Of a stretch of 8,178 nucleotides of DNA, positions 5,926 through 8,178 are shown piece by piece (the first letter of the stretch is position 1; every line of letters starts with the position of its first letter). Location of the stretch: the NCBI GenBank assembly GCA_944338265.1, contig CALVLO010000067.1, positions 1 through 8,178 on the forward strand, given 5' to 3'. Below the pieces are notes generated by a model, which searched no databases, was not told the origin of the DNA, and was given only the letters and a program-made list of their open reading frames with translations. The stretch comes from an uncultured Clostridia bacterium. GTDB lineage: Bacteria; Bacillota; Clostridia; Christensenellales; Borkfalkiaceae. Made by a program: the position numbers and the translations under genes.

Positions 5926-7695
5926 ATGGAACGCAGCGAAGTTGCAACACAGTACCGTTGGAAGACGGAAGATATTTTTGAGAGCGACGAGGCATGGGAG
6001 GCGGCGTTTGCCGCCCTCGAAACGCTTCCCGCATTTGCCTCCTACCGCGGCAAGCTCAACAACGCGGAAGATGTGGCGGCGTATTTTGCGCTCACGGACG
6101 ACTACGAGGTCAAGCTCATGCGCGTCTATCTGTATGCGTTTTTGAAAAACGATGAAGACGTGCGCGTCACCAAATATAACGCTTTCGTCGCCAAGGTGAT
6201 GAGCCTCATGACGCGATACAGTGCAGAGACCTCCTTCGCCATCTCCGAACTCACGTCGCTGCCCGAGGAGACGCTTTCCGCCATCGCCGCGGACAAGCGG
6301 CTCAAAGATTACGACTATTCGCTCCGCCGTCTCATCGCGCGCAAAAAGCATGTGCTCTCCGCCAAGGAGGAGAACATCCTCGCGCAGACGGCAGAGCCGC
6401 TGAGCGTGGCGGGCGACGTGTTCGATATGCTCGACGATGCCGAGCTCAACCTGCCCTACATGTTCTACCAGGGCAAGCGGGTCAAGCTCTCGCACGGGCT
6501 GTATTCCGTCATCATGTGCGGTACGGACCGCGCCGCCCGCGCCAAGGCATTCAAAAAGTACTATGCCGCCTACGAAAAGATCATCAACACGCTCGCAACG
6601 ACCTATTTCGGCAACGTCAAGCGGGATATCTTCTATAAGAACGTGCGCGGCTATTCCAGCTGTTTGGAGGCGGCGCTCTTCGAGGAGGACGTCTCGCGCG
6701 AGGTGTACGAGAACCTCGTCTCCGCGGTGGATGCGGCAACGCCCGTCATGCACCGCTATATGCAGGTGCGCAAAAAGGCGCTCGGGCTGCAGACGATGCA
6801 CATGTACGATCTGCACACGCCGCTCGTGGAAGATGCGGAGCTCCGCCTCACCTTCGAAGAGGCGTTCGAACTCGTCCTCGGCGGGCTTGAGCCCCTCGGA
6901 GAGACGTATGCCGCACTCCTCAAAAAGGGACGCGACGAGCGCTGGATCGACGTCTGCGAGACGGAGGGCAAGCGCGGCGGTGCCTATTCCATCGGCGTGT
7001 ACGGCAACCATCCGTATGTGCTTTTGAACTATCAGCCCACTACGAACAACGTGTTCACCATCGCTCACGAGATGGGGCACGCGCTGCATTCCTATTTTTC
7101 CAACGCCAATCAGCCGTATGCCAAGTCGGAGTATAAGATCTTCGTCGCCGAGGTGGCGAGCACCGTCAACGAAGTGCTGCTCTTAAAGTACCTTCTGCGC
7201 ACCACCAAGGATAAGCGGCTGAAAAAGTATCTGCTCAACTACTTTATGGATATGATCCGTACGACGCTCTTCCGCCAGACGCAGTTTGCCTGCTTCGAGG
7301 CGGAGGCACACGCGATGGCAGAACGCGGCGAACCGCTCAATAAAGATAATCTCTCCGCGCTCTACTATGCGCTCAACAAAAAGTATTACGGCGATGCCGT
7401 CACGCACGATAAGGAGATCGCCATCGAATGGGCGCGCATCCCGCACTTTTACCGCTCCTTCTATGTGTACAAGTACGCGACGGGCATCACGGCGGCGCTC
7501 TCCATTGCAGAGCACATCCTCACCGAAGGGCAGCCCGCCGTCGAGCGCTACTTCAACTTCCTCAAAGGCGGCTGTTCCACCGATCCCGTTTCGCTGTTGA
7601 AGGGCGCGGGGGCAGATCTTACCAAGCAGGAGACCTTTGCAAGCGCCATGAAGCAGTTTGAGGATGCGCTCAACCAATTTGAAGCCATCGGCTGA
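5926..7695 (+). CDS. pepF: Oligoendopeptidase F (M3 family zinc peptidase)
   Basis: A 589-residue, full-length M3B peptidase that cleaves short peptides in the cytoplasm, as part of peptide recycling or nutrition. The start is ATG 5926, giving MERSEVATQYRW; a TTG two codons earlier is less well placed for the ribosome. The N-terminal helical region (about 1-200) carries the YRWKTEDIFESDEAWEAAF pattern common in PepF. The zinc site is HEMGH at 381-385 (DNA from 7066), with E409 in VAEVASTVNE as third ligand, 24 residues after H385 as expected for M3. The substrate-side motif IPHFYRSFYVYKYATG (505-520) supplies the conserved His and Tyr residues. All catalytic residues are present and there is no signal peptide. 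It lies 15 bases after UPF0210 and 38 bases before dnaB, so probably shares the operon transcript. Confidence 0.96.
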   Translation: MERSEVATQYRWKTEDIFESDEAWEAAFAALETLPAFASYRGKLNNAEDVAAYFALTDDYEVKLMRVYLYAFLKNDEDVRVTKYNAFVAKVMSLMTRYSAETSFAISELTSLPEETLSAIAADKRLKDYDYSLRRLIARKKHVLSAKEENILAQTAEPLSVAGDVFDMLDDAELNLPYMFYQGKRVKLSHGLYSVIMCGTDRAARAKAFKKYYAAYEKIINTLATTYFGNVKRDIFYKNVRGYSSCLEAALFEEDVSREVYENLVSAVDAATPVMHRYMQVRKKALGLQTMHMYDLHTPLVEDAELRLTFEEAFELVLGGLEPLGETYAALLKKGRDERWIDVCETEGKRGGAYSIGVYGNHPYVLLNYQPTTNNVFTIAHEMGHALHSYFSNANQPYAKSEYKIFVAEVASTVNEVLLLKYLLRTTKDKRLKKYLLNYFMDMIRTTLFRQTQFACFEAEAHAMAERGEPLNKDNLSALYYALNKKYYGDAVTHDKEIAIEWARIPHFYRSFYVYKYATGITAALSIAEHILTEGQPAVERYFNFLKGGCSTDPVSLLKGAGADLTKQETFASAMKQFEDALNQFEAIG

Positions 7696-7733
7696 TGCCG
7701 CGGGCAATTCGGACAAAAGAAGGGAAACAGGGC

Positions 7734-8178
7734 ATGGCAAACAATCAGATGCCGCACAATTTAGAGGCGGAAGCCGCCATCCTCGGCTGCATCCTCATCG
7801 ATGGGGACGTGCAGTCCGAGCTCTTGGAAATGCTGCGCGAGGAGGATTTCTATCAGGAATCCAACCGCCTCGTGCTCGGCGCGATGAAGCAGGTATACGG
7901 GGCGCGCAAGCCCGTGGATATCGTCACGCTCACCGATGCGCTCGAACGGGAAGGGCAGCTCGAAAAGGCGGGCGGGCTCGTCCGCATCACAGAGCTCGCG
8001 GAAGCAACGCCCTCCGCCGCCAACTATAAGCAGTATTTCGAGATCATCCGCCGCGACGCCGTCCGCCGCGCGCTCATCCGCGCCGCAAAGGGCATCATCG
8101 AGGTGAGCACGGAGGGGACGGAGGCGCGCGAAGCCGTCTCGTATGCCGAAAAGCAGATCTACGATATTTCCAAGCAGG
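7734..8178 (+). CDS. dnaB: Replicative DNA helicase DnaB, N-terminal part (runs off window)
   Basis: The frame is open from ATG 7734 to the right edge, giving 148 codons plus one base. The start MANNQMPHNLEAEAAILGCI carries the DnaB opening PHNxEAExxxLG. It is followed by EDFYQESNRLVLGAM (about 37-51), KPVDIVTLTDALE (58-70), GGLVRITELAEATPSAAN (78-95) and the helical region EIIRRDAVRRALIRAAKGII (102-121). This is the N-terminal helical-hairpin domain that mediates hexamer assembly and primase contact, reaching into the linker region. The RecA-like motor with Walker motifs lies beyond the window. DnaB (called DnaC in B. subtilis) unwinds DNA at the replication fork. GAAGGG at 7719-7724 is a workable Shine-Dalgarno 9 bases upstream. 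The gene is 38 bases after pepF rather than after rplI, which is its more usual neighbour in Firmicutes. Confidence 0.95.
   Translation, partial: MANNQMPHNLEAEAAILGCILIDGDVQSELLEMLREEDFYQESNRLVLGAMKQVYGARKPVDIVTLTDALEREGQLEKAGGLVRITELAEATPSAANYKQYFEIIRRDAVRRALIRAAKGIIEVSTEGTEAREAVSYAEKQIYDISKQ

Noticed and set aside
5233..7089. A 618-codon open frame on the minus strand across UPF0210 and pepF.
   Set aside because: It spans two clearly real genes on the other strand, shows low-complexity His/Arg/Asp-rich composition, and no family pattern was seen.
7696..7706. TGCC-GCG-GGCA dyad between pepF and dnaB, considered as a terminator.
   Set aside because: Only four base pairs, a three-base loop and no T tract.

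Overview
The window is a dense, fully co-directional (+ strand) stretch of a GC-rich genome. GC is roughly 60% judged by eye, with strong preference for C or G at third codon positions. Gene content points to an uncultured member of the Firmicutes, class Clostridia: a DUF951 protein, a short single-spanning signal peptidase I, DegV, the ACT/UPF0210 pair, oligoendopeptidase F, purine-rich Shine-Dalgarno sites, and TTG and GTG starts. Lineages such as Christensenellales would fit, but that placement is inference. There are no mobile elements, tRNAs, rRNAs or CRISPR arrays, and the longest gap between genes is 105 bases.

Region 1 (1-3627) reads as one transcription unit. It holds the end of an SbcC-type DNA-repair ATPase, then a 560-residue alpha/beta-hydrolase-fold protein whose nucleophile position appears to be Arg instead of Ser, a DUF951 small protein (10-base overlap), signal peptidase I (4-base overlap) and a DegV lipid-binding protein 30 bases further on. 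Its promoter lies upstream of the window.

Region 2 (3628-3732) is the only real regulatory gap. It holds a GC-rich dyad that could end the degV transcript, a near-consensus vegetative promoter (TTGCTT, 17 bases, TATAAT), and a second dyad that begins about where transcription should start.

Region 3 (3733-8178) is a second unit: a two-helix membrane protein of unknown function, a stand-alone ACT-domain protein, UPF0210, oligoendopeptidase F, and the start of the replicative helicase gene dnaB, which runs off the window.

Most of this is ordinary core-genome housekeeping. The least explained parts are the Ser-less hydrolase with its beta-rich C-terminal half, and the unknown membrane protein placed first in the operon that carries the ACT/UPF0210 pair.
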